DNA of 64,000 nt from NCBI GenBank assembly GCA_903890485.1, contig CAITBM010000116.1, positions 124,001 through 188,000 of the forward strand, in the 5' to 3' direction. Source of the DNA: an uncultured Opitutaceae bacterium (GTDB taxonomy: Bacteria; Verrucomicrobiota; Verrucomicrobiia; Opitutales; Opitutaceae). The notes under the pieces are model-generated. The model worked only from the letters and a program-made list of their open reading frames with translations, made no database searches and had not been told where the DNA came from. A program made the translations under genes and the position numbers. This document shows positions 26,694 through 37,234 of the stretch, piece after piece. Each line of letters starts with the position of its first letter. Position 1 is the first letter of the stretch.

Positions 26694-27778
26694 GTAAGGC
26701 CTAGGTCCCTCGCAACGGCCTCGTTGGTGATCCTGCCGTCCCGGGTATTGACGCCCCTCGAAAGCCCCTTGTGGGCTGCCAGGGCGGCGTTGATGCCCCT
26801 CTGGACGATCATGGCGACATAGGGCTCCGTAGCCTGGGTCAGTCCCAGCGTGGAAGTCCTACCCACCAACGCGGGCATGTTCGGCACGGCGTAGTGCACG
26901 ACGCCGTGCTGCTTGTAGACGGGCTCCTTGTGCGAGGTGGGCCGGATGGTCTCGATGCACCCGCCTTGGTCGATGGCGATGTCCACGATTACGCTGCCCG
27001 GGCGCATTTTCGCCACCATCTTCCTGGATACCACGATGGGGGCCTTCGCGGCGGGAATGAGGACTGCGCCGACCAGAAGGTCCGCGTCGGCCACGCTGGC
27101 CTCGACGTTTGCGGGGTTTGACATGAGGGTAACCACCCTCCCGCGGTACTCGGAATCGAGCGCCTCGAGCTTGCGCGTATCCAAGTCGAGAACAGTTACC
27201 CGAGCGCCCATGCCCGCCGCCATTTGCACGGCGTGAGCTCCCGAGTTGCCGGCACCGACCACCACGACGTGGCCAGGCAGGGTTCCCGGTATTCCGCCCA
27301 AGAGGACGCCTGAGCCGCCGTGCTGTGACTGGAGGAAGTAAGCGCCAATCTGGATGGCAAGGCGCCCTGCAATCTGCGACATCGGTTTGAGCAGCGGAAA
27401 CGACCCATCGCCCCCTTCCACGGTCTCATAGGCTATCCCAAGAATCTTCTTCTTGAGCAGCACTTTCGCCAGGCTCGGTCCAGCTGCCAGGTGAAGGTAG
27501 GTGAAGAGTGCCTGGCCTTCCCTCAGGAGATCATACTCCGCAGGAAGGGGCTCCTTGACCTTAAGGATCAAGTCCGCCGCCTTCCACACGCTTGCGCCGT
27601 CCGCCACCAAGGTGGCTCCGGCACCGCGGTATTCCGCATCGGTGAATCCGGCGCTGTCACCGGCTGATTTTTGAATGATGACTTTGGCTCCTAGGGAAAC
27701 GCAGCGCCTGCAAAGACTGGGGGTCATTGACACCCGCGTTTCCCCGATTTTGATCTCCTTCGGGACTCCGATTTTCAT
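26690..27778 (-). CDS. ald: Alanine dehydrogenase
   Basis: This 362-residue enzyme interconverts L-alanine and pyruvate with NAD. It starts MKIGVPKEIKIGETRVSMTP and carries LFTYLHLA, the Rossmann motif VVGAGNSGAHAVQMAAGMGA and VDIAIDQGGCIET. The ATG at 27778 is preferred over a frame 12 codons longer. The upstream region contains a run of nine G (plus strand) near 27792-27800 and is shared with the divergent folA gene. Confidence 0.94.
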   Translation of the reverse strand: MKIGVPKEIKIGETRVSMTPSLCRRCVSLGAKVIIQKSAGDSAGFTDAEYRGAGATLVADGASVWKAADLILKVKEPLPAEYDLLREGQALFTYLHLAAGPSLAKVLLKKKILGIAYETVEGGDGSFPLLKPMSQIAGRLAIQIGAYFLQSQHGGSGVLLGGIPGTLPGHVVVVGAGNSGAHAVQMAAGMGARVTVLDLDTRKLEALDSEYRGRVVTLMSNPANVEASVADADLLVGAVLIPAAKAPIVVSRKMVAKMRPGSVIVDIAIDQGGCIETIRPTSHKEPVYKQHGVVHYAVPNMPALVGRTSTLGLTQATEPYVAMIVQRGINAALAAHKGLSRGVNTRDGRITNEAVARDLGLT

Positions 27779-27887
27779 TGGTCCAGCATGCAGGGGGGGG
27801 GCCGTTCGTGACAAGTGGCAACAGTCCCGGTTGGCCCGCGGAAGCGGGCTTGGAATACTCCCGAAGTTGCCTCATGCAAGGGCCTAG

Positions 27888-28421
27888 ATGCCTAAGATGA
27901 TCAACCTGATGGTGGCGTGTGCCGAGAACCGGGTCATGGGCCGGGGAACAAAGCTCCCTTGGCATATCCCCGAGGACCAGAAGTTCTTCCACGACGAGAC
28001 CGCGGGAAAATCGATCATCCTGGGTCGCATCTGCTACCAGACCTGGCCCCGCGCTCGGGAGGATGGGCGGCGCCTGGTGGTGATCACGAGCAATCCCTCG
28101 CTGGCTACAGACGGGGTCCAGGTTGCCCGCTCCGTGCCCGAGGCGCTGGCACTGGCGGAGGAATTGCCCGGTGAAATCTACGTAAATGGCGGCGAGCGCA
28201 TCTTCGAGGAGGTCTTGGCGCTCGATCGCCCGATGCGCCTCCACTTGACGCAGGTTCACGCCGTGGTCGAGGGGGACGTGTTCTTCCCCGAATGGCGCCA
28301 CATTGCCTGGCGCGAGGTCTCTCGCCGGGAGGGTTCCGATGCCAACTTCAGCTACACTTTTCTCGCGCTCGAGCGCGTTGTCGCGTCGGACAAAGATGAG
28401 GTGCGGAGGGGGCCCGTCTAA
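27888..28421 (+). CDS. folA: Dihydrofolate reductase
   Basis: This 177-residue enzyme reduces dihydrofolate with NADPH. It has INLMVACAENRVMG, the Trp loop KLPWHIPEDQKFF, GRICYQTW (relatives usually GRxTWxS), and IYVNGGERIFEEVL for NADPH. thyA is not adjacent. It converges on the gamma-carbonic anhydrase gene with a 4-bp stop overlap. Confidence 0.94.
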   Translation: MPKMINLMVACAENRVMGRGTKLPWHIPEDQKFFHDETAGKSIILGRICYQTWPRAREDGRRLVVITSNPSLATDGVQVARSVPEALALAEELPGEIYVNGGERIFEEVLALDRPMRLHLTQVHAVVEGDVFFPEWRHIAWREVSRREGSDANFSYTFLALERVVASDKDEVRRGPV

Positions 28422-28957
28422 CGCCTGCGCTTCGGGCGCTTGGAGGCGTGCGCGGAGGCAACGGCGACGTATTTCTCAGCCCAGCCTCGAAGTCCGGACT
28501 GCTCCTGCGCTGACAGGGCCCGGACCACGCGCGCTGGGGAACCAAAGACAAGGGATCCCGGGGGGCATTTGAAACGCTGGGGAACCAACGAGTTAGCCCC
28601 AACGATCGAACGGGCGCCAATCTCGGCACCGTCGAGGAGCGTCGCTCCCATGCCAATGAGGCACTCGTCGCCCACCGTGCATGCATGCACGATAGCGCCG
28701 TGTCCTATGGTGCACCAGGCGCCGATGTGGACCCCGAAGTCGTCAGCAAGGTGCACGACGGCGTTATCCTGAATATTCGTCCCCTCCCCCACCCGGATTA
28801 CGTTGATGTCGCCCCTGATCACGGCGCCGTAGAAGACACTGGATTTTGGCCCGAGCACGACGTCACCCACGACCGTGGCATTTGGCGCGATGAACAGGGC
28901 ACCCCGGGTCTTGGGCTTCCTTCCCAGATGCCGCTTGAGTCGTCCTGCAATCGTCAT
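28418..28957 (-). CDS. Gamma-carbonic anhydrase-like protein (YrdA/PaaY family)
   Basis: This 179-residue left-handed beta-helix protein is built of hexapeptide repeats. The metal-binding His pattern is visible in AVVHLADDFGVHIG and GHGAIVHACTVGD, as in the gamma-carbonic anhydrase family. An N-terminal basic stretch (RLKRHLGRKPKTRG) and a Lys/Arg-rich C-terminus (HASKRPKRRR) flank the domain. Whether it hydrates CO2 or is a CoA-metabolising relative cannot be decided from sequence alone. Confidence 0.87.
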   Translation of the reverse strand: MTIAGRLKRHLGRKPKTRGALFIAPNATVVGDVVLGPKSSVFYGAVIRGDINVIRVGEGTNIQDNAVVHLADDFGVHIGAWCTIGHGAIVHACTVGDECLIGMGATLLDGAEIGARSIVGANSLVPQRFKCPPGSLVFGSPARVVRALSAQEQSGLRGWAEKYVAVASAHASKRPKRRR

Positions 28958-29025
28958 GGTTTGAACCTATCCCATCGCCCACCCGAGGCCCAGCCATTGT
29001 TTCATTGATCTCGAGGCAAACACGG

Positions 29026-29051
29026 CCGGACCCGCACATGCAGCGGGCCGG
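29026..29051 (-). terminator. Possible terminator hairpin after the MFS transporter gene
   Basis: CCGG-A-CCCGC pairs with GCGGG-CCGG around a 7-base loop just downstream of the MFS stop on the minus strand. The stem is GC-rich with one bulge. Only a weak T-rich stretch (GTTTG) follows, so function is uncertain. Confidence 0.3.
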
Positions 29052-29069
29052 TGCGCGCGTGCACGGCGC

Positions 29070-30329
29070 CTATACTGTCGGGAGATCGCCTTCCAGGTCA
29101 GCGGGCACCCCTTTCGCCTTATGTCTGTATTTGAAGGCAAACGGGAAAACCAGCGCGAGAATGAGCGCATATCCCGCAAAGACGAACCAGATGCTGCGCC
29201 AGTCCTTCACGCCGTTCACGGTAAAGAAATCGACAACCCTGCCGCTCGCCAGCCCGCCCAAAAGGGCACCCAGGCCGTTCGTCATGATCATGAACAGCCC
29301 CTGCGCGCTGGCGCGGATACGGGGCTCGGCCTCGAGTTCGACAAACAGCGACCCCGAAATGTTATAAAAGTCGAAGGCCATCCCGTAGATGATCATCGAT
29401 AGGACCAGCAGAATCAGCCCGCTGCCCGGGTTGCCAATCCCGAAAAGGCCGAACCTTAGGACCCAGGCGCAGATGCTGACCATCATGATCTTCTTGATGC
29501 CAAACCGGCCCAAGAAGAAGGGAATGCTAAGGATGAAAAGGGTCTCCGAAATCTGCGACACCGACATGAGGAGGCCCGGGTGCGCCACGGCGAAGGAATT
29601 GGCGTAGGCACCCTTGAAGTCATGCAGGAAGGCCTCGCCAAACGTGTTGGTGATCTGAAGCGCCGCCCCTATGCCGGCTGCAAAAGTGAAGAACACGGCC
29701 ATCTGGCGATCCTTGAAGAGCACGAATGCGTCGAGCCCGATCGCCGAGGCAAACGACGCTGACTTCTTCGTGTTTGTCGGGGGGCACGAGGGCAACGTGA
29801 ACGCGTAGACGCCCAGGGCGAACGCTGAAATCGAGGCGACGTAGAGCTGCATGGGGCTCACGGACCATCCCACAATGTCGACCACCCACATTGCGGCGAT
29901 GAATCCGACTGTTCCCCAGACGCGGATGGGCGGGAAATGCTTCACGACATCGTGGCCCCCGGAAGAAAGGATGCCGTAGCTCACGGTGTTGTTGAGCGCG
30001 ATGGTCGGCATGTAGACCATCGAATTAACGAGCATCACCCAGTACATCAGCGTGGGGTCCTTTATCGTCGAGGCCAGGAAGAGCATGAGCCCGCCGGCCA
30101 CGTGGCAGAAACCGAGCACGCGCTCGGCGTTCACCCACCGGTCGGCTACGATACCGACGAGTCCCGGCATGAATAGTGACGCCAGTCCCATCGTCGAGTA
30201 GATGGCGCCGACCTGGCCCCCCGTGAACTTGAGCGTGGCGATCATGTATCCACCCAGCGAAATGAGCCATGCTCCCCAAATGAAGAACTGGGTGAAATTG
30301 AGTGCGATGAGGCGGTTCTTGATGCTCAT
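29070..30329 (-). CDS. MFS transporter, nucleoside/H+ symporter-like (NUP family)
   Basis: This 419-residue inner-membrane transporter has about twelve hydrophobic segments. LNFTQFFIWGAWLISLGGYM at the N-terminus and YMPTIALNNTVSYG resemble NupG/XapB-type nucleoside permeases common in Bacteroidota and Verrucomicrobiota. The ATG at 30329 (MSIKNRLIALNF) is preferred; the frame extends 31 codons upstream through Pro/Ser-rich sequence. The substrate is inferred from the family only. It lies 162 bp downstream of glgP on the same strand. Confidence 0.87.
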   Translation of the reverse strand: MSIKNRLIALNFTQFFIWGAWLISLGGYMIATLKFTGGQVGAIYSTMGLASLFMPGLVGIVADRWVNAERVLGFCHVAGGLMLFLASTIKDPTLMYWVMLVNSMVYMPTIALNNTVSYGILSSGGHDVVKHFPPIRVWGTVGFIAAMWVVDIVGWSVSPMQLYVASISAFALGVYAFTLPSCPPTNTKKSASFASAIGLDAFVLFKDRQMAVFFTFAAGIGAALQITNTFGEAFLHDFKGAYANSFAVAHPGLLMSVSQISETLFILSIPFFLGRFGIKKIMMVSICAWVLRFGLFGIGNPGSGLILLVLSMIIYGMAFDFYNISGSLFVELEAEPRIRASAQGLFMIMTNGLGALLGGLASGRVVDFFTVNGVKDWRSIWFVFAGYALILALVFPFAFKYRHKAKGVPADLEGDLPTV

Positions 30330-30491
30330 GGACGGACTTGAGGGGGTTGATGGGGGGATGCGATCGCCTGGAGCCAAAGGGTGCGCCGCCTGAGGATCCC
30401 TGCTGCGTGCTTCGCCGTCCATCGGCGATCTCCAGGTTCAAAGGGAGCATTTCCCATGGGCAAACTCACACTGATTTCTGGTCGGGCGCCA

Positions 30492-32966
30492 TCACGGAAT
30501 CGGAAGAGGAGAAAGCGCCCAGATGTCGTTTGCGTACTCCCGGATAGTCCGGTCGCTCGAGAACTTTCCCATGCGTGCCGTGTTCAGGATCGCCTTTCGC
30601 GCCCAACCGTCCCGATCCTTGTACGCCGCATCAACCTTGTCCTGGCAGTCGCTGAACGAGCGGAAGTCGGCGAGAACCATGTAGGGGTCTCCGCCGTCGA
30701 GCAGGGTGTTGTGAATCGGCGCAAACGGAGCCTTCTCCCCCGGAACCCAATAGTCGCTGCCAAGCCAGTCCACGACGGCCCTCAACTCCTCGTCGCTACG
30801 ATGCAAGTCCCAGGGGTTGTAGCCCTTTACGCGGCGCTCCTCCACCTCCTCGACGGTCATGCCAAATATAAAGATATTGTCGTCCCCCACCTCCTCGCGG
30901 ATTTCGACGTTTGCCCCATCAAGCGTGCCGATGGTGAGGGCGCCGTTGAGGGCCAGCTTCATGTTGCCTGTTCCAGAGGCCTCTTTACCCGCCGTTGAAA
31001 TCTGTTCCGAGATGTCCACGGCCGGGATAATCTTCTCGGCAAGGGACACCCTGTAATTGGGGAGGAATGCCACCTTGATCTTGTCCCTGATCCTCGTGTC
31101 CGTATTTATCCGCATCCCGATTATGTTGATCGCCCGGATGAGGTTCTTGGCGACGTCGTAGCCCGGCGCGGCCTTCGCCGCGAAGATGAACACCCGCGGC
31201 TCGATGTTCAGCTCGGGGTTGTGAAGCAGCCGGCGGTAGAGCGCCAGGATGTAGAGCAGGTTGAGGTGCTGGCGCTTGTATTCATGCAGCCGCTTGATCT
31301 GGGCGTCGAAGATGGCATACGGGGACACCTCGATGCCGCACTCCGTCCGGATCACTTGGGCGAGGTCCACCTTGTTCGCGAATTTGACCTCCATGAATTC
31401 CCGCCTGAACGCCGCATCATCGATGTGCTTCTCCAGCCCGCGAAGCTGGTCCAGGTCACGAATCCAGTGGTCGCTGCCCAGCGTCCTCGTCACAAGAGAC
31501 GCGAGACGGCGATTGCACTCGAGCAGCCAGCGCCGGGGAGTGATTCCGTTGGTCTTGTTCTGGAATTTTCCCGGGTAGAGCGCGTCGAACTCCGGAAAGA
31601 GGTTCTTGCGAAGGAGAGCCGTGTGCAGGGCCGCGACCCCGTTGACAGCGTGGGTCCCGACGACCGCGATATGGGCCATCCTCACCATCTTGTGCCCGTT
31701 CTCCTCGATCAGGCTGCACGCACGCTTCTTGTCGTTATCGCCCGGCCACTTCGCCTCGCACAGGGCGAGGACCTTGAGGTTGATCTCGTAGATGATCTGA
31801 AGGTGGCGAGGGAGAACGCGCTCAAAGAGGGGAACCCCCCAGCGCTCGAGTGCCTCCGGCAGGAGCGTGTGGTTCGTGTAGGCAAGCGTCCGGGTTGTGA
31901 TGTCCCAGGCCTTGTCCCAGGCGATATCGTACTCGTCGAGCATGATCCGCATGAGCTCGACAACCGTTATCGCAGGGTGGGTGTCATTGAGCTGGATGGC
32001 CACCTTGTCGGCGAAATTATTCCAGGAGTTTCCCGTCGTGCGAAGATGCCTCCTGACGAGGTCCCGAATCGAGCACGACACAAAGAAATACTGCTGCACG
32101 AGGCGCAGCTCCTTGCCGTTCTCAGTCTTGTCATTTGGGTAAAGGACCTTGGAGACCGTTTCGCCCACGGCCTTTTCACGGACCGCCTCGACGTAGCCCC
32201 CTGAGTTAAAGGCGGCCAAATCGAAGTCATCCGACGAGCGCGAGGCCCAAAGCCTAAGGAGGTTCACGGTCTTTGTCCCGTACCCTGCGATCGGGATGTC
32301 GTGCGGCACACCAAGAATGGTCCGGGTGTCGACCCATTTGGGCTTCGAGTTCCCTTGGTCGTCGAATGCGTTCACGACACGCCCGTAAAGTTTGACCTCC
32401 TGGGTGTAGTCCGCGCGGATCACCTCCCAGGGGCTTCCGAAGATCATCCACCTGTCGGGATGCTCAACCTGGCTCCCGTTTACGATCTGCTGCTGGAACA
32501 GTCCGAATTCATAATGGATCCCGTAGCCGAGCGCCGGATAGTCCATGGTCGCCATCGAATCGAGGAAGCAGGCGGCAAGGCGCCCGAGGCCGCCGTTGCC
32601 CAGGCCCATGTCGACCTCGTTCTCCATCACTTCGTCAAAATTGACACCCAAGGATGCCAATGCCGCGCGCACAGCGTCGTTTAACCCCGTAGCCTGAAGG
32701 TTGCTCTCGAAGAGGCGCCCCATCAGGTATTCCATCGAGAAATAGTACAATCTCCTGGCATTCTTGGCGTTATGAACCTCTTGGGTCGCAATCAGCCGTT
32801 CATGGATCGTATCCCGCACCGCGAGCGACGAGGCCACCCACCAATCTCGATTGGTCGCCATGGGCGCATAGCGGGCAAGAGTGGAGGTCAAGTGCCTCTG
32901 GATCAGCGACTTCATGACCACCTCCGTTGAATCGTGTTTCTTGTGATCCTTGGATGAGCTCGGCAT
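30492..32966 (-). CDS. glgP: Glycogen/starch phosphorylase
   Basis: This 824-residue PLP-dependent enzyme releases glucose 1-phosphate from glycogen. It is nearly standard in length. The PLP lysine lies in the [20 protein letters not shown] segment. The N-terminal part has [19 protein letters not shown] and [18 protein letters not shown], and [12 protein letters not shown] lies mid-protein. No glycogen synthase or branching enzyme is adjacent. The ATG at 32966 is followed by a hydrophilic lead ([10 protein letters not shown]). Confidence 0.96.
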   Translation of the reverse strand: MPSSSKDHKKHDSTEVVMKSLIQRHLTSTLARYAPMATNRDWWVASSLAVRDTIHERLIATQEVHNAKNARRLYYFSMEYLMGRLFESNLQATGLNDAVRAALASLGVNFDEVMENEVDMGLGNGGLGRLAACFLDSMATMDYPALGYGIHYEFGLFQQQIVNGSQVEHPDRWMIFGSPWEVIRADYTQEVKLYGRVVNAFDDQGNSKPKWVDTRTILGVPHDIPIAGYGTKTVNLLRLWASRSSDDFDLAAFNSGGYVEAVREKAVGETVSKVLYPNDKTENGKELRLVQQYFFVSCSIRDLVRRHLRTTGNSWNNFADKVAIQLNDTHPAITVVELMRIMLDEYDIAWDKAWDITTRTLAYTNHTLLPEALERWGVPLFERVLPRHLQIIYEINLKVLALCEAKWPGDNDKKRACSLIEENGHKMVRMAHIAVVGTHAVNGVAALHTALLRKNLFPEFDALYPGKFQNKTNGITPRRWLLECNRRLASLVTRTLGSDHWIRDLDQLRGLEKHIDDAAFRREFMEVKFANKVDLAQVIRTECGIEVSPYAIFDAQIKRLHEYKRQHLNLLYILALYRRLLHNPELNIEPRVFIFAAKAAPGYDVAKNLIRAINIIGMRINTDTRIRDKIKVAFLPNYRVSLAEKIIPAVDISEQISTAGKEASGTGNMKLALNGALTIGTLDGANVEIREEVGDDNIFIFGMTVEEVEERRVKGYNPWDLHRSDEELRAVVDWLGSDYWVPGEKAPFAPIHNTLLDGGDPYMVLADFRSFSDCQDKVDAAYKDRDGWARKAILNTARMGKFSSDRTIREYANDIWALSPLPIP

Positions 32967-33041
32967 GGGAAGAGTTACCCGACCAATGCAAGACTCGCGC
33001 CGACCTCAATGAGGGTCACGCAAAAACGAGGTCTGAATGGT

Positions 33042-34778
33042 CTATTTCTGAAAGCGCCTAGCCAACTCGCCGTGGTTGAGCTCGACGTAGGTCGGGTGAC
33101 CCCGGGGGTCGACGACGGGGGCAGAGGTGGCAAAAAGCTCTCTGAGGAGCGCCATGGCATCGGTCTCCTCAAGTATCGGCGAAATGCGAACGGCACGAGC
33201 GGCGGCAAGGCGCGAAAACTCGTCCCGGGCGCCCTCAACATCGGCAGTCGGGATCCTCCCGTCACGGAAAGCTCCCACCAAGTCACGGATGAAGGTTTCC
33301 GCATCGCCCGGTTCCATCCATGACGGCAGGGCCTCAACCCTGAAGAAATTGCGGCCAAACTCCGTGATCTCGAATCCGTGGTGCCTGAAAAATGACAGGT
33401 TGTCGGTGAGCATGGCCGCGGCGACGGGGTCCAGGTCCAGCGACAGGGCGAGGAGAAGGTGCTGCACGGACACGCCGCCCGTTGCGGACAGGGCCCTAAG
33501 GCGCTCATACCAAACACGCTCCTGGGCCGCGCGCCGGTCAAGCAGCACCAGTCCCTGTCCAGTCTCGAACAGGGCATAGTTCTCGTGTGCGGTTCCGACA
33601 AACCGCCAGTTCGGCACAAGCGCGCCAATCCCCTGCGCCCGACCGGTCTGCCGGGGCGCCAGGGGCTCTTCCACGGGCCAGGATCTTGGCACCGGCTCCC
33701 CGACCGACCCTGAACCAAAGGGAGCAGGCAGGTCGGCAGCGGGCCCCAATCCCGACGACGGAGCCGGTCCTGCCGGAGCCTGTTTTGCGCCCCAATCCCG
33801 TATCGTGGAGAGGATCGCCCGGATGACAAAGCTCCTCACGACGGCCTCGCTGCGGAATCTCACCTCGCGTTTCGCAGGGTGCACGTTCACGTCGACGTCC
33901 ACGGGACGGCATTGGAGAAAGACAAACGCCACCGGGTAGCGGCCCTCAGGCAGAGACTCCCGGTAACTCTCGATGAGGGCTCCGTTGATCGCCCTGCTGT
34001 CGACCGGTCGGGTATTGACGAAGGCCACCATTCCGTGTCGGTTGCCGCGCCCCACTCCCGGTCGTCCTATAAGCCCGGTGAGGCCGAGCCCCTCCTCGCG
34101 GATGTCGATTTCCAGAAGCCCTTCAGTGGCCTGCGGGCCGTAAATCTCCGCCACACGGTCAGCGAGACGCGTGCACTCGGGGGACCTGAATATCTGCTTC
34201 CCGTCTTCCACAAGCGTGAAGGAGGTGGAAGGGCAGGCCAGCGCATAGAGCCTAACGCAATCCACTATGTGCCCCGCCTCGGTGCGGTCGCTTTTCAGGA
34301 ACTTGCGACGGGCCGGAACGGGTTCAAAGAGATGTTCGACGTCGATCCTTGTTCCCACCGGCCGACCGCAGGAGCGCTCGTGGAGCAGGCGTCCCGAATG
34401 GACCGCGATTTCTGTCCCAGAATCCTCCTCCGAGGGTCGGGTCCAGAGTGTGAACTTAGAGACGCTGGCAATCGAGGGGAGCGCCTCCCCCCGAAATCCG
34501 AAGGTCGCCAACTTATCCAAGTCGGCCGCATCGCCTATCTTGCTAGTGGCATGGCGCTGCAAGGCGGTCCGCGCATCTTCAGGGGACATTCCCTGGCCAT
34601 TGTCCTCAACCCGGATTAGCGAACGGCCCGCGTGCGCAAACTCCACAGAAATGCGCGTTGCCCCCGCATCGAGGGCGTTCTCAACGAGCTCTTTGACTAC
34701 GGCAGCAGGCCTCTCGATAACCTCGCCTGCGGCGATCTGGTTGGCAACGCGGTCCGGAAGAATGCGTACCTTGGCCAT
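33042..34778 (-). CDS. mutL: DNA mismatch repair protein MutL with eroded endonuclease motifs
   Basis: This 578-residue GHKL ATPase coordinates mismatch repair. The N-terminal domain is intact: ELVENALDAGAT, DNGQGM, ATSKIGDAADLDKLATFGFRGEAL. The C-terminal dimerisation domain is present, but the nuclease motif normally DQHA(X2)E(X4)E reads DRRA-AQ-E-RVWY-E at 414-425, losing Gln and His. The later Cys/His motif (usually CPHGRP) reads DPRGHP at 557-562. The metal-ligand residues are therefore gone, and the protein probably cannot nick DNA itself. It lies 21 bp after argH on the same strand. Confidence 0.95.
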   Translation of the reverse strand: MAKVRILPDRVANQIAAGEVIERPAAVVKELVENALDAGATRISVEFAHAGRSLIRVEDNGQGMSPEDARTALQRHATSKIGDAADLDKLATFGFRGEALPSIASVSKFTLWTRPSEEDSGTEIAVHSGRLLHERSCGRPVGTRIDVEHLFEPVPARRKFLKSDRTEAGHIVDCVRLYALACPSTSFTLVEDGKQIFRSPECTRLADRVAEIYGPQATEGLLEIDIREEGLGLTGLIGRPGVGRGNRHGMVAFVNTRPVDSRAINGALIESYRESLPEGRYPVAFVFLQCRPVDVDVNVHPAKREVRFRSEAVVRSFVIRAILSTIRDWGAKQAPAGPAPSSGLGPAADLPAPFGSGSVGEPVPRSWPVEEPLAPRQTGRAQGIGALVPNWRFVGTAHENYALFETGQGLVLLDRRAAQERVWYERLRALSATGGVSVQHLLLALSLDLDPVAAAMLTDNLSFFRHHGFEITEFGRNFFRVEALPSWMEPGDAETFIRDLVGAFRDGRIPTADVEGARDEFSRLAAARAVRISPILEETDAMALLRELFATSAPVVDPRGHPTYVELNHGELARRFQK

Positions 34779-34799
34779 TCCTAGGAGGCGTGGCAGACG

Positions 34800-36209
34800 C
34801 TATCCCCTGACTCCAAGGATCTTCTTCCAGCGCGCAAACTGCCGGCTCAACTGTCCGGGGCCCGGCATGCCGGTCCCCTTTCTCATCGCCAGGGCCCGCC
34901 CTAGGTCGAACACCTTCGCCCAATCCTCACCAAACCCTGCGTGGATGCGCTGCACGGCGTCAGTGGGGAGCTCGGGGATAGGGCAGCCACGCTTCTCTGC
35001 TAGCGCCACGACGGCACCCACTGCGTGGTGCGCGGCCCGGAAGGGCACGCCCCTGTCCACCAGGTAATCGGCAAGGTCTGTGGCGAGCAGGGCCGGGTCG
35101 CTCGCAGCGGCGGCACACCGATCGGCGATAAATGAAAGTCCCTTGACCGTGGCCGCAAGGACGTCGGCGCAGACCGATGCCTGGTCGAAGCTGTCGAACA
35201 CCGGGGACTTATCCTCCTGGAGGTCGCGATTGTAGGTCATCGGCAGTCCCTTCACGAGTGTGAGAAGCGTGTGGAGGTTTCCCTGGAGCCGCGCGGACTT
35301 TCCCCGAAGGAGCTCGCAGGAATCCGGGTTTTTCTTCTGCGGCATGAGCGAGCTTCCCGTGCAGAACTCGTCGGGCAGCGAAACGAACTTAAACTCCGCG
35401 CTGCTCCACAGTATCAGGTCCTCGGCAATCCTCGAGATATGGACGCCAAATAGCGCGCAGGCCGACGCAAACTCGATATGGGTGTCCCGGTCAGCCACGG
35501 CATCCATCGAGTTCTGGGTTACCCGCGCCCTGCCCTTCTTGTCCACGAAGCCCAAAAGCTTCGCGACATACTCCCGGTCGATGGAGAGCGTGGTTCCGGC
35601 GATCGCGCCCGAACCGAGTGGGCACTCGTTTGCCTTTTCGGCAACCTCAAGAAAGCGGGCGCGGTCGCGCTCAAGCATCTCCATCCACGCGAAAACATGG
35701 TGAGCCGCAAACACGGGCTGCGCCCGCTGGAGGTGCGTGTATCCGGGAATCAGCACCGAGCGCCCTGCGGCGGCCGCCGAAAGAAGCGAGGACTGGGCGT
35801 TTTTCACCTTTTCCGCGAGGACCGCGCAGGCGTGCCGGAAAAAGAGCCTCATGTCTGTCGCAACCTGGTCATTGCGGCTCCGGGCAGTGTGAAGCTTGGC
35901 TGCCGCGGGCACGCGAAGCGTGAGCGCGTGCTCAATGTTCATGTGCACGTCCTCAAGCCGCTCGTCCCAGGTGAAGGTTCCCTCCTCGATCTCGGCAAGG
36001 ATCCGGTCTAGGCCCGCGTGGATCGCATCGCGCTCCCGGGCCGTCAAAAGGCCAATCCGTGCGAGCATGGCCGAATGGGCCTTGCTGCCGGCGACGTCAA
36101 AGGGGGCAAGGCGGCGGTCAAACGAAGCCGATTCACTGAACTTGAGCATCAGTGCCGCAGGGCCCGATTGGAAGCGCCCGCCCCAGGTGGCTTGTGTTTT
36201 CTTGGCCAT
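34800..36209 (-). CDS. argH: Argininosuccinate lyase
   Basis: This 469-residue enzyme splits argininosuccinate into arginine and fumarate. The fumarase/aspartase superfamily signature [16 protein letters not shown] is present, along with [14 protein letters not shown] and [11 protein letters not shown]. It starts [17 protein letters not shown], as is typical. It is cotranscribed with mutL (21-bp gap), probably without functional connection. No argG is nearby. Confidence 0.96.
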   Translation of the reverse strand: MAKKTQATWGGRFQSGPAALMLKFSESASFDRRLAPFDVAGSKAHSAMLARIGLLTARERDAIHAGLDRILAEIEEGTFTWDERLEDVHMNIEHALTLRVPAAAKLHTARSRNDQVATDMRLFFRHACAVLAEKVKNAQSSLLSAAAAGRSVLIPGYTHLQRAQPVFAAHHVFAWMEMLERDRARFLEVAEKANECPLGSGAIAGTTLSIDREYVAKLLGFVDKKGRARVTQNSMDAVADRDTHIEFASACALFGVHISRIAEDLILWSSAEFKFVSLPDEFCTGSSLMPQKKNPDSCELLRGKSARLQGNLHTLLTLVKGLPMTYNRDLQEDKSPVFDSFDQASVCADVLAATVKGLSFIADRCAAAASDPALLATDLADYLVDRGVPFRAAHHAVGAVVALAEKRGCPIPELPTDAVQRIHAGFGEDWAKVFDLGRALAMRKGTGMPGPGQLSRQFARWKKILGVRG

Positions 36210-36315
36210 GAATGACTGCTGAAGAGATCACCCGCGGCAGACGACAGGCGCAACGCGAAAGATTGCCCCTGTTTTTCCAGTTTGCCCGCCGCGGCCTTAG
36301 GTTCAGATTTGAGGG

Positions 36316-36801
36316 GTGCGGCACGCCTTCGCCCTCATATCGCTAATCGCCCTGGTCCCGCTCCAGCCCATCCGGGGAGCCACGGACCCGCTTGCCCGCT
36401 ACAGCGTCGTGGCAATCAAGCCATCCAGCACCTCAATCTACATCGGTACGATCAGCATGACGATGCCGCCCTTCTTGCGGAAGAACAGCGTCTACTCGTC
36501 CACCTACTCGGCCAAGGTTTTCCCCTACTTCTTCTACAACGAGACCGGCCGGATATGGATCGTCATTCCCGACCCGGACCTCGGGAGGATAGAACAGGGG
36601 GCTACGATTGACTTCACGGGGAGCGCCTTGAGTGACTCGGGTGAGAAACGCCGGGTGGAAGGGCGGGCGACGCCCACGGGCCCCACAAGCGGGAAAATAC
36701 GCGTCCGGGTGTTCGTAACCCGCAGAATCGCCCTCACCTACGATACAACCTACGAGCTCAAGGGAACCCCAAGGCAGGCGAGCGGGCTCACTCCCAAATA
36801 A
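36316..36801 (+). CDS. Small exported protein of unknown function
   Basis: This 161-residue protein has an N-terminal signal peptide (ALISLIALVPLQPIRGA). The mature part is beta-rich (YSVVAIKPSSTSIYIGTISM; GRIWIVIPDPDLG; GKIRVRVFVTRRIALTYDTTYEL), suggesting a small secreted beta-sandwich. The start is a GTG at 36316 with GAGGG directly before it, perhaps too close to be an ideal ribosome binding site. It is convergent with the OsmC gene and the two coding regions overlap by 14 bp. I do not recognise the family. Confidence 0.65.
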   Translation: MRHAFALISLIALVPLQPIRGATDPLARYSVVAIKPSSTSIYIGTISMTMPPFLRKNSVYSSTYSAKVFPYFFYNETGRIWIVIPDPDLGRIEQGATIDFTGSALSDSGEKRRVEGRATPTGPTSGKIRVRVFVTRRIALTYDTTYELKGTPRQASGLTPK

Positions 36802-37195
36802 GCTCGATCACCTTCTCGACCGACGGTGCAAGGCTCTGGTGCACGGGACACGTGTTCGCCGCTTTCTCCAGGATTCCCGCAGGCACCTTTTTCGCCTCAG
36901 CCGGCAACCAGACCCGGGCGCTCAGCCGGGAGATCCTACGGGGTGCGTCCGCCGACATCTCCTTGGTGACCTCGTAGCGGATGCCCTTAAGTTCCACCCC
37001 GTGTCTGCGCGCGAAGATGGCCATTGTGGTGGCGATGCAGGTGGCGAACCCGGTGGCGACTAGGTCCGTGGGTGAAAATGCCTCCCCTCGGCCCTGGTTG
37101 TCCTTGGGGGCATCAGTGGCCAGGACATTGCCCGACGGGCCGTGAACGGCCGAGCAATGGAGTTCTCCCTGATATTCCCCAGTTATGGTTACCAT
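36788..37195 (-). CDS. OsmC/Ohr family protein
   Basis: This 135-residue protein has the fold of peroxide-reducing OsmC/YhfA proteins. The two redox Cys are in FSPTDLVATGFATCIATTM and in the C-terminal EKAANTCPVHQSL, at normal spacing. The AANTCPVHQSL form is closest to the YhfA/OsmC-like group rather than Ohr. It probably detoxifies hydroperoxides. It lies upstream of the small secreted gene on the opposite strand with an overlap of the 3' ends. Confidence 0.9.
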   Translation of the reverse strand: MVTITGEYQGELHCSAVHGPSGNVLATDAPKDNQGRGEAFSPTDLVATGFATCIATTMAIFARRHGVELKGIRYEVTKEMSADAPRRISRLSARVWLPAEAKKVPAGILEKAANTCPVHQSLAPSVEKVIELIWE

Positions 37196-37234
37196 GAGTC
37201 TATATCCCCTCTACCCCAATGAATGGCAAACCTC

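Noticed and set aside
29026-29051. A hairpin treated as a small RNA gene
   Set aside because: Short stem with no promoter or conserved RNA features; kept only as a weak terminator.
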